From: Acidobacteriota bacterium | GTDB taxonomy: Bacteria > Acidobacteriota > Terriglobia > Acidiferrales > UBA7541 | Assembly (NCBI GenBank): GCA_013289825.1 | Contig: JABCZF010000004.1 | Location: forward strand, 1 to 64,000 | DNA: 64,000 nt | Reading direction: 5' to 3' | Shown here: positions 17,904 through 27,808 of the stretch, one piece after another | How the letters are laid out: every line of letters starts with the position of its first letter | Position numbering within the stretch: the first letter of the stretch is position 1 | Notes under the pieces: model-generated | Database searches by the model: none | What the model was told of the DNA's origin: nothing | What the model saw: the letters and a program-made list of their open reading frames with translations, nothing else | Translations under genes and position numbers: made by a program

Positions 17904-18512
17904 ATGCGAAAACTTTTAGTGGTAGTCATCTTGGTGCTGGGTATTGTTGCCGCGAGTTTATTGATGCGTGATCCAAGCCGGGTCGCGGCTGCCACTCCGC
18001 AATCGACGGCTGTGTTCGACGCGGACGGAAAGTTGAAGCGGCCAGAAGGTTATCGTCATTGGGTCTTTGTGGGCGCTCCTTTAACTCCCAATGGCCTCAA
18101 CAACGGCAAGGCGGGCTTTCCGGAATATCACCACGTTTACGTCGAAGAGAAAAACCTGGACGCATATCTCAAGACCGGTTCCTTTCCCGAAGGCACCGTC
18201 TTCGTCAAGGAATTGACGCGCGTTCTTAACCCCACCTTCCCCGACGGCTCGCGCACGGAACCATCCGGAAGAGGATATTTCAACGGTGAATATAACGGCA
18301 TGGATGTGACCGTGAAAGATAGCAAGCGGTTTGCGGCGACGAATGGCTGGGGATTTTTCAACTTCGGACATCACCCACTTCCCTACGCTGAGTGGTCCAA
18401 AGAAGCGTCTCCAGCCGAGTGCGCTGGCTGCCACCAATCCTTCGTCGCGAAAACCGATATGACTTGGATCCAGTTCTACCCGATCCTCCGTGATGGAGAC
18501 AAAACCAAATAG
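17904..18512 (+). CDS. Cytochrome P460-family haem protein (second)
   Basis: 202 residues with a strong ribosome site (AGGAGG) upstream. Signal peptide/anchor ~3-22; P460 core (EGYRHWVFVG, FPEYHHVYVE, TGSFPEGTVFVKEL, TNGWGFFNF); haem motif CAGCH (173-177). It belongs to the same family as the preceding protein but is more diverged, so a pair with distinct roles is likely. Periplasmic, probably a redox enzyme for small N compounds or a stress-linked haem protein. Its end overlaps nothing; the propeller protein starts 64 nt later, giving a probable three-gene operon. Confidence 0.82.
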   Translation: MRKLLVVVILVLGIVAASLLMRDPSRVAAATPQSTAVFDADGKLKRPEGYRHWVFVGAPLTPNGLNNGKAGFPEYHHVYVEEKNLDAYLKTGSFPEGTVFVKELTRVLNPTFPDGSRTEPSGRGYFNGEYNGMDVTVKDSKRFAATNGWGFFNFGHHPLPYAEWSKEASPAECAGCHQSFVAKTDMTWIQFYPILRDGDKTK

Positions 18513-18576
18513 TTTGGATTACCTGCAGACGCTTCCAGTGGATCCAATTTCCAAAAGAGCACAAGGAGAAGAAAGT

Positions 18577-19863
18577 ATGGCAAAGGAGATGAGCATGACA
18601 AAAGGGGAGAACATTGGAATGAACACGAATGGACGCGGTGGCCATTTGTATATGCAAACTAACGAGGTCAAGAACACCATCATCCACTACCACCGCTCCG
18701 CCAGCGGCACGCTCACGGAGGCGGAACGCGTCTCCACTGGTGGTGCAGGGTCGGGAACCTACAAACCGATCAGCGGCCAGGAGAGCGCACCAAATTCGTT
18801 TGAAGGAGCGGGCAGCGTCATCCTCTCGCCGGATCGCAAGTTCCTGTTCGCCACCAACGGCGGGGACAATTCGGCTTCCAGCTTCGCCGTCAGCGCTGAC
18901 GGCCGTCTGAAGTTGCTGGATGTTAAGCCAACCGGAAATGCCGTGGAAGGAAAAAGCGGTACGGCCAAATCGTTGGCATACCTGCCTTCGAAGGACATGC
19001 TGTACGTGGTGCACTCGTTCGGACCTGACCACATCCGCATTATGTCGGTCTCGAGCGACGGCAAGCTGACCCCTCGCGCGGAGAGGTACACGTGTAACAC
19101 GCCAGAGAAACCGCACCGTGTGCCAACGCATGCGGTCCTTTCACCTGACGGGAAATTTCTGATGGTCGGCACGACGTTCGACGTGCCCATCGCGATCTCC
19201 GGAACGTATCCGGATGGTTCGCCAATCCTCTGGGTGGACGGGCCAGACGGCAAACCACGGTCAGTCGCTTCGAATGCTCCGGATCCCGACGGCATAGTCG
19301 TCCACCGCGTAAATGCCGACGGCACGCTCGGCGAGGGCTCCTTCCAGGATGGAGGAGGCGGTTCTCCGTTCTATATTGCGTTCCTGCATAACCGACCAGA
19401 TACATTCATCATTGGATATGCAGTCGGCGATGGAGTAGCTCTGGGCCGAATCGACGAAGATGGCAGAATCGGCGTCGACAAGGTCGTGCCCCTCAACACG
19501 AAGCGGGGCAAGATCGCTGAACTTTGCTGGCTGTCCGTGTCACCCGATGACCGACTCTTGTTCGCGACGGTTTTCGGGTACAGCAACATCACGACCTACC
19601 ACATCAACGGCACAGGACTGGAAATCGCGAAAGATCCTGCGTGTCCCCAAGTCGAAGGCGATGGGACCTTCAGGGGGCTTTGTGGAGACGTCAGCAGCGG
19701 TCCGAGCGACAATTGGGTGTCGCCCGACGGCGCTTTTCTGTATCAGATTTATGGGAACGCCTCGAAGCTGGTCGGCTACGCCACCAAACCAGACGGCTCG
19801 CTCGAGGAAGTCACGAGTGTCGCCATCCCCTACAACAGCCCAGAGGGTCTGGCCGGCTTCTAA
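18577..19863 (+). CDS. Lactonase-family seven-bladed beta-propeller protein
   Basis: About 428 residues from ATG 18577, chosen for the AAGGAG site 10 nt upstream. Repeated blades of the form VLSPDGKFLMVGT, VSPDDRLLFATV, VSPDGAFLYQIYG, KLVGYATKPDGS match the lactonase / 6-phosphogluconolactonase-like family. No signal peptide is obvious, so it is probably cytoplasmic unless a missed start exists. Known members hydrolyse lactones or are of unknown function. It is co-oriented with the two P460 genes and likely cotranscribed from the sigma-54 promoter. Confidence 0.75.
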   Translation: MAKEMSMTKGENIGMNTNGRGGHLYMQTNEVKNTIIHYHRSASGTLTEAERVSTGGAGSGTYKPISGQESAPNSFEGAGSVILSPDRKFLFATNGGDNSASSFAVSADGRLKLLDVKPTGNAVEGKSGTAKSLAYLPSKDMLYVVHSFGPDHIRIMSVSSDGKLTPRAERYTCNTPEKPHRVPTHAVLSPDGKFLMVGTTFDVPIAISGTYPDGSPILWVDGPDGKPRSVASNAPDPDGIVVHRVNADGTLGEGSFQDGGGGSPFYIAFLHNRPDTFIIGYAVGDGVALGRIDEDGRIGVDKVVPLNTKRGKIAELCWLSVSPDDRLLFATVFGYSNITTYHINGTGLEIAKDPACPQVEGDGTFRGLCGDVSSGPSDNWVSPDGAFLYQIYGNASKLVGYATKPDGSLEEVTSVAIPYNSPEGLAGF

Positions 19864-20037
19864 TTGTCCGGCTGGACGGATTCGATGAACGGCCGCTATG
19901 GGATTCTGCGAGCGTCGGTGAACCGAGCTTGGTCCCAAAGCGGCCTCCCAGCCGCACCACTTTGGCTCGCGCTACTAGAAACCATCGGCACAGATGCAGG
20001 TGAGGTCGGTGTTCAACACGTCATCTCCAGCGTTTTT

Positions 20038-20916
20038 ATGGCATACACAGACACTCCGGTTTTGCTTGCGCCTAGCGCACACAATCTCTCGGACCAAGAC
20101 CTGCAGAGAGCGGAAGGCTCGTGCCGCATCGTACTTGGCAGCTCCCAGAGAGGCACCCGCGTCATGGACGTTTATCAAAAATCTCCCTTGCGCGTCCTCT
20201 TTCCGAGAACCTCTGGCGAAAGAGTCGAGGAGGCCGTCCTTCTCAACACCTCCGGCGGTGTTGCGGGAGGTGACCATCTTGAAACAAACGTAACGGCGAC
20301 TGAAGACGCGTCGATCGCAATCACAACGCAGGCGGCCGAAAAGGTTTATCGAGCTCTTGGGGAATCCGCGCAAATCACGACCAATTTGAAAGTTCGCGAT
20401 GCCGCCAAACTTGCGTGGCTGCCGCAGGAAACTATCGTCTTCGACCGAGCGCGGCTCTCCCGAGAAACGCAGGTCGAGGTTACTTCGGGTACCGAACTGC
20501 TCGCGCTGGAATGGTTGATACTCGGCCGCGCCGCTTATGGCGAGAGACTCTCTGTTGGAAACATCATCGAGCGCTGGCGGATCGTGAAAGACAGGAGGCT
20601 CATCTGGGCAGACAGCTTCCGCGTCACCGACGAAGTTCTACCGCACCTAGGTCGGAAAGCGCTTCTATCGGACTGCTCTGCCCTTGCGACGCTCGTTTAC
20701 TTCGGGACAAACCTCGGCACCCCTCTCGAACTCGTGCGCGATCTCGCTCCTTCCCTTCACTGCCACTGTGCCGCGACGCTGGTTGGCGGACTGATGGTCG
20801 GCCGATTTGCTGCGCCAAACTCCCACGATCTGAGGACAGCGCTGCGAAGCGTGCTCCAGCAGTTCAACAGATTTCTTCCTGGACCTTTTCAGGTGCCGAA
20901 AATGTGGTCGTGCTGA
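20038..20916 (+). CDS. ureD: Urease accessory protein UreD
   Basis: About 292 residues from ATG 20038. Upstream in-frame codons back to 19864 look non-homologous. Motifs: [52 protein letters not shown]. Known: UreD (UreH) is a scaffold for nickel delivery to apo-urease with UreF and UreG. It heads the cluster ureD-A-B-C-E-F-G, the order found in many proteobacteria. The end of the protein (~[15 protein letters not shown]) is slightly unusual; most UreD end with RLWRT- or RIWGT-like motifs. Confidence 0.9.
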   Translation: MAYTDTPVLLAPSAHNLSDQDLQRAEGSCRIVLGSSQRGTRVMDVYQKSPLRVLFPRTSGERVEEAVLLNTSGGVAGGDHLETNVTATEDASIAITTQAAEKVYRALGESAQITTNLKVRDAAKLAWLPQETIVFDRARLSRETQVEVTSGTELLALEWLILGRAAYGERLSVGNIIERWRIVKDRRLIWADSFRVTDEVLPHLGRKALLSDCSALATLVYFGTNLGTPLELVRDLAPSLHCHCAATLVGGLMVGRFAAPNSHDLRTALRSVLQQFNRFLPGPFQVPKMWSC

Positions 20917-20941
20917 GTGTCGACTTAGCATTGGAGATTTT

Positions 20942-21244
20942 GTGAATTTAACGCCTCGAGAAAAAGACAAGCTAATGATTGCGGTGGCGGCCCATGTTGC
21001 TCGGGCGCGGCTTGCAAGAGGTGTCAAGCTGAATTACCCGGAAAGCGTGGCGCTGATAACGGATTTTGTGCTCGAAGGAGCGCGCGACGGCAAGTCGGTT
21101 GCAGAACTCATGTCGGAAAGCGCCAAGGTCCTGACTCGCGCTCAGGTCATGGAGGGCATCCCGGAAATGATTCACGAAATGCAGGTGGAGGCCACGTTCC
21201 CCGATAACACGAAACTTGTCAGCATTCACGATCCGATCCGATAG
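20942..21244 (+). CDS. ureA: Urease gamma subunit
   Basis: 100 residues, the usual length. GTG start with GGAG upstream. [39 protein letters not shown] and FPDGTKLV-like [14 protein letters not shown] are classic UreA signatures. It forms the (alpha-beta-gamma)3 urease core with UreB and UreC, which follow at once. Confidence 0.95.
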   Translation: MNLTPREKDKLMIAVAAHVARARLARGVKLNYPESVALITDFVLEGARDGKSVAELMSESAKVLTRAQVMEGIPEMIHEMQVEATFPDNTKLVSIHDPIR

Positions 21245-21255
21245 GGAGCGACAAA

Positions 21256-21579
21256 ATGGTTCCAGGAGAGATTTTTGCAGCACCGGGAGAAATTGTTCTG
21301 AACGAGGAAGCTGAGGCGATCACCTTGAACGTCGCGAATACCGGTGACCGCCCGATCCAGGTCGGCAGTCACTACCATTTTGCCGAAACCAACGCAGCGC
21401 TCAGCTTCGATCGCACCGCGGCGCTGGGGTGCCGACTCGATATTCCTGCCGGAACAGCAGTCCGATTTGAGCCGGGACAATCGCGAGAAGTCTCGCTCAT
21501 TCCATATCGCGGAGCGCGATTGGTTTACGGATTCAACCAGGCTGTCATGGGAAGTTTGGCGACCATCCGATCGAAATGA
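21256..21579 (+). CDS. ureB: Urease beta subunit
   Basis: 107 residues, full length. [16 protein letters not shown] start; then [35 protein letters not shown] and LVPYRGAR-type ([14 protein letters not shown]). Structural subunit that packs on UreC. Starts 11 nt after ureA; a good ribosome site (GGGAG) precedes it. Confidence 0.95.
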   Translation: MVPGEIFAAPGEIVLNEEAEAITLNVANTGDRPIQVGSHYHFAETNAALSFDRTAALGCRLDIPAGTAVRFEPGQSREVSLIPYRGARLVYGFNQAVMGSLATIRSK

Positions 21580-21608
21580 GTTGTTTGCGGTGTTCGAGGT
21601 AACCAACG

Positions 21609-23312
21609 ATGCCTCACAAAATGAGCCGAAGCGCTTATGCGCAAATGTTCGGCCCAACGGTTGGCGACAAAGTGCGCCTCGCGGATACCGACCTCGTCAT
21701 TGAGGTGGAAAAAGATTTCACGACCTTCGGGGAGGAAGTGAAGTTCGGGGGAGGAAAAGTCATCCGCGACGGGATGGGACAATCGCAGCGAACACGCCGT
21801 GAAGGTGCTGTCGATACAGTCATCACCAACGCTTTGATTCTAGACCACTGGGGCATCGTCAAGGCGGATATTGCGATCAAGGATGGGCGTATTGCCGCAA
21901 TTGGAAAGGCCGGTAATCCCGACGTGCAACCGAACGTGGACATTATTATTGGCCCGGGAACCGAAGTAATCGCCGGCGAAGGAAACATAGTGACCGCCGG
22001 CGGGATCGATACACACGTCCATTTCATTTGCCCTCAGCAGATCGAGGAAGCGTTGTTTTCCGGAGTGACTACGATGATGGGTGGTGGAACCGGACCCGCT
22101 GCGGGGACGACCGCGACGACGTGTACGCCTGGGCCATGGCACATACAAAGGATGTTGCGTGCCGCCGACTCCTTTCCTGTAAATCTCGGGTTTTTCGGGA
22201 AAGGCAACGCAAGCTCAACTGGTGGCTTGGTGGAGCAGATCGAAGCAGGAGCTTGTGGTTTGAAACTTCACGAAGACTGGGGGAGCACTCCGGCTGCTAT
22301 CGACTCCTGCCTTTCCGTCGCGGACGACATGGACATCCAGGTCTTGATCCACACCGACACGTTGAATGAAAGCGGCTTTGTCGAAAACACGATTGCCGCA
22401 TTCAAGGGCCGGACGATTCACACGTTCCATACCGAGGGAGCAGGCGGGGGCCATGCGCCAGACATTATTAAGGTATGCGGCTTTCCGAACGTAATTCCCT
22501 CCTCGACAGGCCCGACGCGTCCCTACACCGTAAACACATTAGAGGAAGCGCTCGACATGGTAATGGTGACGCACCATCTCGACCGCCGCATACCAGAAGA
22601 TTTGGCGTTTGCGGAGAGCCGGATCCGCAAGGAAACGATTGCGGCAGAAGACATCCTTCATGACCTCGGCGCACTTTCGATCATGTCGTCAGACAGTCAA
22701 GCCATGGGCCGCGCGGGAGAAGTCATCATTCGAACGTGGCAGACCGCCGACAAAATGAAGAAGCAGTTTGGCAGGCGAGCAGAAGAAGCTGGCGAGAACG
22801 ACAACGTCAGAGCTCGCCGGTACGTTGCGAAATACACCATCAATCCCGCGATCGCCCAAGGCATCTCGAACTATGTAGGTTCAATTGAGGTCGGAAAGCT
22901 AGCGGACCTTAGCATTTGGAGTCCGGGCTTCTTTGGCGTCAAGCCGGCGTTGGTGTTGAAGAGCGGAATGATTGCGGCCGCAATCATGGGCGATCCCAAC
23001 GCGTCCATTCCGAATCCCCAGCCGGAATATTATCGGCCGATGTTTGCAGCCTTCGGCCGCGCCATGACGGAAAGCTCCGTCACGTTCGTAAGCCAAGCCT
23101 TCTCGCAGAACGGCGAGTCTCTCGGACTCGCAAAGAAGCTTCTACCTGTCGTCAACACCCGCAAGATCGGCAAGCGCTCTATGATCCTTAATGACGCGAC
23201 ACCGTGCATGGACGTCGATCCGGAAACCTATGAAGTGCGCGCCGATGGCCGCTTGCTTACGTGTGAACCGGCAAGAGTGCTGGCTTTGGCTCAGCGGTAT
23301 TTCTTGTACTGA
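21609..23312 (+). CDS. ureC: Urease alpha (catalytic) subunit
   Basis: 567 residues, full length. Amidohydrolase barrel with nickel ligands in [11 protein letters not shown], the carbamylated Lys (about residue 219) in [12 protein letters not shown], His in [10 protein letters not shown] and [15 protein letters not shown], and catalytic Asp in [13 protein letters not shown]. The mobile-flap motif, usually VCHHL, reads VTHHL (Thr at about 321). That position is not essential, and its substitution is known to change pH response and thiol-inhibitor sensitivity. The enzyme hydrolyses urea to ammonia and carbamate. Confidence 0.96.
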   Translation: MPHKMSRSAYAQMFGPTVGDKVRLADTDLVIEVEKDFTTFGEEVKFGGGKVIRDGMGQSQRTRREGAVDTVITNALILDHWGIVKADIAIKDGRIAAIGKAGNPDVQPNVDIIIGPGTEVIAGEGNIVTAGGIDTHVHFICPQQIEEALFSGVTTMMGGGTGPAAGTTATTCTPGPWHIQRMLRAADSFPVNLGFFGKGNASSTGGLVEQIEAGACGLKLHEDWGSTPAAIDSCLSVADDMDIQVLIHTDTLNESGFVENTIAAFKGRTIHTFHTEGAGGGHAPDIIKVCGFPNVIPSSTGPTRPYTVNTLEEALDMVMVTHHLDRRIPEDLAFAESRIRKETIAAEDILHDLGALSIMSSDSQAMGRAGEVIIRTWQTADKMKKQFGRRAEEAGENDNVRARRYVAKYTINPAIAQGISNYVGSIEVGKLADLSIWSPGFFGVKPALVLKSGMIAAAIMGDPNASIPNPQPEYYRPMFAAFGRAMTESSVTFVSQAFSQNGESLGLAKKLLPVVNTRKIGKRSMILNDATPCMDVDPETYEVRADGRLLTCEPARVLALAQRYFLY

Positions 23313-23319
23313 GGAACAG

Positions 23320-23835
23320 ATGCGAAACGCGTCCATTCATCGCTCTGCGGGACACTGGCCAGAAGAAAAGGCCATCGGCACTCTCACCCTGGATTTCGAC
23401 GCGCGGCATCGACGGCGCATTCGCCTCACGGCAGACAACGGCGAGGACATCCTCCTTGACCTGCCGAAAGCGGTCGCCATGGCCGATGGCGACGGACTGC
23501 AACTCGACGACGGTACGTGGCTACGGATCACCGCGGCCTCCGAAACTCTCATAGAAGTCCGGCACAAAGATCGCTATCAACTGATACGACTCACTTGGCA
23601 TCTCGGAAATCGCCATCTCCCCACGGATATTCGCGAAGACGCTCTCCGCATCCGACCCGATCACGTGATTGAAGAAATGCTGCAAGGTCTCGGAGCCGAT
23701 CTCCGCAAAGTACAAGCCGCTTTCCAACCCGAAGGTGGAGCCTACGGTGCTACGCACAGTGACGGCCACCATCATCACCACGACAATCACAATCACGACC
23801 ACCATCATGACAACGAGCCACACCGCCATGCGTAA
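23320..23835 (+). CDS. ureE: Urease accessory protein UreE (nickel carrier)
   Basis: 171 residues from ATG 23320 (upstream in-frame codons lie inside ureC). UreE domain: RRRIRLTADNGEDILLDLPKA, then LIRLTWHLGNRHLPTDI and IEEMLQGLGADLRKV. The C-terminus is a His-rich metal-binding tail (about 13 His in the last 27 residues, e.g. GHHHHHDNHNHD). It stores and delivers Ni2+ to UreG/UreD. The end overlaps ureF by 8 nt. Confidence 0.93.
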   Translation: MRNASIHRSAGHWPEEKAIGTLTLDFDARHRRRIRLTADNGEDILLDLPKAVAMADGDGLQLDDGTWLRITAASETLIEVRHKDRYQLIRLTWHLGNRHLPTDIREDALRIRPDHVIEEMLQGLGADLRKVQAAFQPEGGAYGATHSDGHHHHHDNHNHDHHHDNEPHRHA

Positions 23836-24538
23836 CGGGCTAGATTCCCTTCAGCCGCTGCCATTCCTTCGACTACAGACCTGGCTCTCTCCGATTTTCC
23901 CAACCGGCTCCTACAGTTATTCGCACGGACTCGAATGGGCAGTGGAAGTTGGGTCTGTATCCGACCGGGTGAGCCTTGTCGACTGGCTAGCTGCGGACCT
24001 TCTCTATGGTTCCGGGAGAAATGAAGCGCTCTTTTTGCGCGAGGCTTGGTCTTCCGCCGTTCTCGGCGATCAATGTAGACTGCTCGAAATTGCGGAACTC
24101 GCCGCGGCTTTTCGCGGAACCTCTGAATTCGCACTCGAATCGGCGCAGCAGGCCTCCGCGTATCACGCAACTCTCCGCCAGGTGTGGCCTGATTCCCTCT
24201 TGAGTGAAGTCGCGGAAAACCTCCTGGACCGCCGCATACCACTGTCTGTGGCCCTCGTGCTTGGCATCTGCTGCGCAAAACAAAGCATCCCGCTGGTTCT
24301 CGCGCTGCCTGCTTATTTGCAAAGCTACGTCGCCAATCTGGTGACCGCCGGCGTGCGGCTCATTCCTCTCGGTCAGACCGATGGGCAAGCTGCGATTGCC
24401 GCGCTCGAAGACACTGTTCTCGCTACGAGCGCAGATACGGTAACCACCACGATCCACGATCTTGGGTCCGCCGCTTTCATGGTGGACCTCGCTTCGATGT
24501 CTCACGAAACTCAATATACGAGGTTGTTTCGATCATGA
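23828..24538 (+). CDS. ureF: Urease accessory protein UreF
   Basis: 236 residues from ATG 23828, which overlaps the ureE stop (ATGCGTAA). [24 protein letters not shown] is the typical UreF opening, followed by [15 protein letters not shown] and [18 protein letters not shown]. Acts with UreD to position UreG on the apo-urease. The stop overlaps the ureG start by 4 nt (ATGA), indicating translational coupling. An upstream ATG at 23807 is possible but less likely. Confidence 0.93.
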   Translation: MRNGLDSLQPLPFLRLQTWLSPIFPTGSYSYSHGLEWAVEVGSVSDRVSLVDWLAADLLYGSGRNEALFLREAWSSAVLGDQCRLLEIAELAAAFRGTSEFALESAQQASAYHATLRQVWPDSLLSEVAENLLDRRIPLSVALVLGICCAKQSIPLVLALPAYLQSYVANLVTAGVRLIPLGQTDGQAAIAALEDTVLATSADTVTTTIHDLGSAAFMVDLASMSHETQYTRLFRS

Positions 24539-25179
24539 CTTACCGCACTGCCACACTCTCGCAAAAGCACCCACTTCGCGTCGGCATTGGTGGCCCGGTT
24601 GGGTCGGGCAAGACCGCTCTGGTCGAAGCGCTCTGCAAGCGCCTTCGCGACCATTACGATATCTACGTGATCACAAATGACATCTATACCAAAGAAGATC
24701 AGCTCATCCTGACTCGCGCGGAAGCTCTTCCAGCCGAGCGCATCATGGGTGTTGAGACCGGAGGATGTCCTCACACCGCGATTCGCGAAGACGCCTCCAT
24801 GAACCTCGCGGCGATAGACGAAATGAACGGAAAATTTCCCCACGCTGACTTGTGTTTCGTCGAGTCTGGTGGAGACAATCTGGCCGCAACGTTCAGCCCG
24901 GAACTCGCCGACTTGACCATCTATGTCATCGACGTTGCGGAGGGCGAAAAAATACCGCGCAAAGGCGGCCCGGGCATTACGCGGTCCGATCTTCTGGTCA
25001 TCAACAAAATTGACTTGGCGCCCATGGTAGGTGCCGACCTCGAGATCATGAAGGCCGATACGTTGAGAATGCGCGCGCAGAGGCCTTTTGTCTTTTCCAA
25101 CCTGAAAAGTGGCGAGGGCGTCGACCCGATCGCGAACTTCATCATTGAAAAGGGCGGACTGGCCTCTCACGCAGCCTAG
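24535..25179 (+). CDS. ureG: Urease accessory GTPase UreG
   Basis: 214 residues. P-loop GGPVGSGKT (~20-28), switch region [10 protein letters not shown], nickel-binding Cys-Pro-His in [31 protein letters not shown], and NKIDLAP for guanine recognition. Couples GTP hydrolysis to nickel insertion. It is the last gene of the cluster. No urea or nickel transporter gene is visible in the window. Confidence 0.96.
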   Translation: MTYRTATLSQKHPLRVGIGGPVGSGKTALVEALCKRLRDHYDIYVITNDIYTKEDQLILTRAEALPAERIMGVETGGCPHTAIREDASMNLAAIDEMNGKFPHADLCFVESGGDNLAATFSPELADLTIYVIDVAEGEKIPRKGGPGITRSDLLVINKIDLAPMVGADLEIMKADTLRMRAQRPFVFSNLKSGEGVDPIANFIIEKGGLASHAA

Positions 25180-25252
25180 TTGTGCAGTGTCTAGTTGAGG
25201 AAAAGTCGAGATTTAGACCGTGCCTCAACGTTTATCCAGTAAGGAGAATCAG

Positions 25253-25858
25253 ATGAGCGTGATTTCCCGAGGATTTTCCGGCCGCGGAAATGCGGAAACC
25301 GCCAACCTTCCGCCAGGGCAGTATCTCACTACAGACTTTCCGGTGCTGTCGGCCGGTCCGACTCCGCACATCCCGCTCGATCGCTGGGAGTTCACGATTC
25401 GCGACGAAAAAAATGCGCTGCTGCGAAGATGGGATTGGAAATCGTTTCGCGAGCTGCCAACCGAATCGCCTACCGTTGACCTGCACTGCGTCACTCGGTG
25501 GTCCAAACTCGGAACCAGTTGGGATGGAGTTTCTCTCGACACACTTCTCTCGGACGTACACGCAGACGCCTCCTACGTCATGGCTCATTCCTATGGCGAC
25601 TACACGACAAATATCCCTCTCCACGAGCTTAAGAACAGGAAGGCCTGGATCGCCTTCCGTTTCGACGGAAAAGACCTCGAACCGGAACACGGCGGCCCGG
25701 CTCGGCTGCTGGTCCCTCACCTTTACCTCTGGAAGAGCGCCAAATGGGTGCGAGGTCTCCAGTTCATGCGCGAAGACAAGCCCGGTTTCTGGGAAGGCCT
25801 CGGATATCACATTTACGGAGATCCATGGCGGGAGCAACGATACTCGGGCGACCAATAA
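25253..25858 (+). CDS. Sulfite-oxidase-like molybdopterin oxidoreductase
   Basis: 201 residues from ATG 25253, preceded by AAGGAG. A single Oxidored_molyb domain: PHIPLDRWEFTI, then DLHCVTRWSKLG with the Cys that would ligate Mo, then GDYTTNIPLHEL, HGGPARLLVPHLYLWKSAKWV. No Tat signal or dimerisation domain, so it looks cytoplasmic and short compared with sulfite oxidases. Known: such short proteins occur paired with a ferredoxin-NADP reductase-like gene, as here (1-nt overlap TAATG), suggesting electron exchange with NAD(P)H. The substrate is unknown. Confidence 0.85.
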   Translation: MSVISRGFSGRGNAETANLPPGQYLTTDFPVLSAGPTPHIPLDRWEFTIRDEKNALLRRWDWKSFRELPTESPTVDLHCVTRWSKLGTSWDGVSLDTLLSDVHADASYVMAHSYGDYTTNIPLHELKNRKAWIAFRFDGKDLEPEHGGPARLLVPHLYLWKSAKWVRGLQFMREDKPGFWEGLGYHIYGDPWREQRYSGDQ

Positions 25859-26589
25859 TGTGGCGCATTGGAACCGTCGTCGCTCTGTGCGACGAAACCT
25901 CGACGGCGCGGACAATCACGCTGGAAGTTCCTGATTGGCCGGGTCATGTCGCAGGTCAGCATGTCGACCTGCGCTTGACTGCTCCAGACGGATATTCGGC
26001 CGTTAGGTCTTACTCCATCGCTTCCGCGCCGAGTCTCCAACCACAATTTGAAGTCACCGTTGAACGCATGCCCGATGGCGAGGTCTCACCTTACCTTACG
26101 CAAGTGATCGCTCCTGGCGACCAGCTTGAAGTTCGCGGACCAATCGGTGGCTGGTTCGTGTGGCGCTCAGAACAAACGGGGCCCGTGCAACTCATCGCCG
26201 GAGGCTCGGGTATTGTTCCTCTTATGGCTATGATTCGTGCTCGGTTTTCGTCGGAAAACAGGTCGCAATTTCGGCTCTTATATTCCGTTCGGGATGGCGA
26301 ATCGATTTTTTACAAACACGAATTGAAGGCTCTTTCAGAAGACAAGCTCGGTCTAAACGTGACGTATGTTTACACGCGGAAAGTTCCAATGGGTTGGCCG
26401 AGACCCGCAGGTCGCATCAACGCAACCCTTGTTGCGAATACAACCTGGCCAGCAGTGCTTGACCCAACCTCCTACATCTGCGGTCCGACTTCATTCGTTG
26501 AAGCTGCAGCCGACCTTCTTCTGGCCGCAGCTATGAAGCGCGACAACATAAGAACGGAACGCTTTGGGCCCACCGGAGAACGAAGATGA
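25858..26589 (+). CDS. Ferredoxin-NADP reductase-like FAD oxidoreductase
   Basis: 243 residues. FAD-binding barrel (~5-95) with RSYSIASAP (R-x-Y-S motif); NAD(P)-binding domain (~105-225) with IAGGSGIVPLMAM and YICGPTSFVEAA. No 2Fe-2S domain, so electrons pass directly to a partner. It begins on the stop codon of the sulfite-oxidase-like gene, implying coupled translation and a two-component enzyme. Confidence 0.88.
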   Translation: MWRIGTVVALCDETSTARTITLEVPDWPGHVAGQHVDLRLTAPDGYSAVRSYSIASAPSLQPQFEVTVERMPDGEVSPYLTQVIAPGDQLEVRGPIGGWFVWRSEQTGPVQLIAGGSGIVPLMAMIRARFSSENRSQFRLLYSVRDGESIFYKHELKALSEDKLGLNVTYVYTRKVPMGWPRPAGRINATLVANTTWPAVLDPTSYICGPTSFVEAAADLLLAAAMKRDNIRTERFGPTGERR

Positions 26590-26691
26590 GTTCCAAGATA
26601 TTTTACTCTAATGGAAACCCTTTACTGTCCCTCAGCTCGTCGAAGCAACCATTGCAACGCCAGCTTCGCTTCCCAAGGTGCGGTCGAAACA

Positions 26692-27192
26692 TCAGTTCTG
26701 CTGGACCTCCTGATCGGGCTTCAATGGTGCAACACCGAAATTCACACTGAAGCGTTGGCACCAGATGGAGACCACGCGATATTTGGAGAGGTCCACATCG
26801 GAGGCCAAGGCATAGTTTTGATCACCAATATTTCCTTTTATCGGCCCTAGATCGACAAAGCCGGCACGCTGCACGGTTTCGCTATCCTTTGCGTCATCCG
26901 CAGCCACCAAGTAAACATGAACATTGGGCCCATTAGATGTTCTGAAATTCGTGAACCGGAGCATGAGAGCGCCGTCTTGCATGCGATAAACGGTTGCGGT
27001 TCCTTCTGTAGGATGTGCAATCCCATAAAACACTCCAGACTCGACTGGCTGTGTTGCACTCGGGTTCGCGACCGGCAGTGCTTCATGCACCTGTTTATTG
27101 GTAAAGAGCCGCTCGGGTCGAAACGCATACCATCCGACAAACAGAGCGATGCCGATTGCAACAATCACTATCTTCCATTTATTCATTGTCAT
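26692..27192 (-). CDS. DM13-domain membrane-anchored protein
   Basis: 166 residues. N-terminal anchor (~6-22), then a DM13 domain (~55-160): EGTATVYRMQDGALMLRF, then TNFRTSNGPNVHVYLVA, DLGPIKGNIGDQNYAL, VVSIWCQRFSVNFGVAPL. Known: DM13 is proposed to be a haem- or redox-linked extracytoplasmic domain with a conserved Cys. It lies just downstream of the YkgB-like gene on the same strand and is probably cotranscribed with it. Confidence 0.82.
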   Translation of the reverse strand: MTMNKWKIVIVAIGIALFVGWYAFRPERLFTNKQVHEALPVANPSATQPVESGVFYGIAHPTEGTATVYRMQDGALMLRFTNFRTSNGPNVHVYLVAADDAKDSETVQRAGFVDLGPIKGNIGDQNYALASDVDLSKYRVVSIWCQRFSVNFGVAPLKPDQEVQQN

Positions 27193-27247
27193 ATCTCCTC
27201 TTTAGCTAAAACCTGCGATGAAATCCTGAGGCCGGCAGTCGCTATCG

Positions 27248-27808
27248 CTAAAGGTGCGACCGCCCGACTTGAGCGAGCGAAGCGTCGTTTTGAAGGAATG
27301 TTTCATCGGACCGCACCGATTCTTTCGCGGCGTGCGAAACACGTTTTACGTCCTCACGCAGCAAATGGAATGAAACAGCCAGAAGCACCAGATCTTTCAT
27401 GAGGAAAGCAACGTGTTCAGTCATTGCTGGAAAGCCGCCAGCCGATGCGGCCCAGCCGCCCGGGAAGAACGGAATGATAGTCACTGTTGATATAAATGAA
27501 AAACATGAACCAAGCGCGCCAAGGATTCCCGCCTTCTTGTTCCAGAAGCCCCAGAAAACCAGTGCACCAAACACCCATTCAGAAACTCCCAAGAAGAAAG
27601 TGGCACCCCGGACACTGAAAACGGAATACATCCAAAAGATCAGCGGGCCATGGCTGATATAAGGGATCAATCCTTGCGCCTCATAGGGAAACCACTTCTG
27701 ATATCCGAAGAAAAAATAGATGATCACCATCACTGCGCGAGCGAAATGGTAGTCCGTATCTTTCTTCAGGATTCCGAGTTTAATCAGAATGCTTATCAGC
27801 AGATTCAT
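27248..27808 (-). CDS. YkgB/DUF417 family membrane protein
   Basis: 186 residues with about four membrane segments. ARAVMVIIYFFFGYQKWFPYEAQGL, then PLISHGPL-like (PYISHGPLIFWMY) and FFPGGWAAS match the DUF417 family. Known: the E. coli member RclC (YkgB) belongs to the reactive-chlorine resistance regulon; otherwise the function is unclear. The C-terminus is longer and more polar than usual. The DM13 gene follows. Confidence 0.85.
   Translation of the reverse strand: MNLLISILIKLGILKKDTDYHFARAVMVIIYFFFGYQKWFPYEAQGLIPYISHGPLIFWMYSVFSVRGATFFLGVSEWVFGALVFWGFWNKKAGILGALGSCFSFISTVTIIPFFPGGWAASAGGFPAMTEHVAFLMKDLVLLAVSFHLLREDVKRVSHAAKESVRSDETFLQNDASLAQVGRSHL

Noticed and set aside
18358..19131. A 257-codon minus-strand frame opposite the P460 and propeller genes
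   Set aside because: Both overlapped plus-strand genes have clear family motifs; the antisense product does not.
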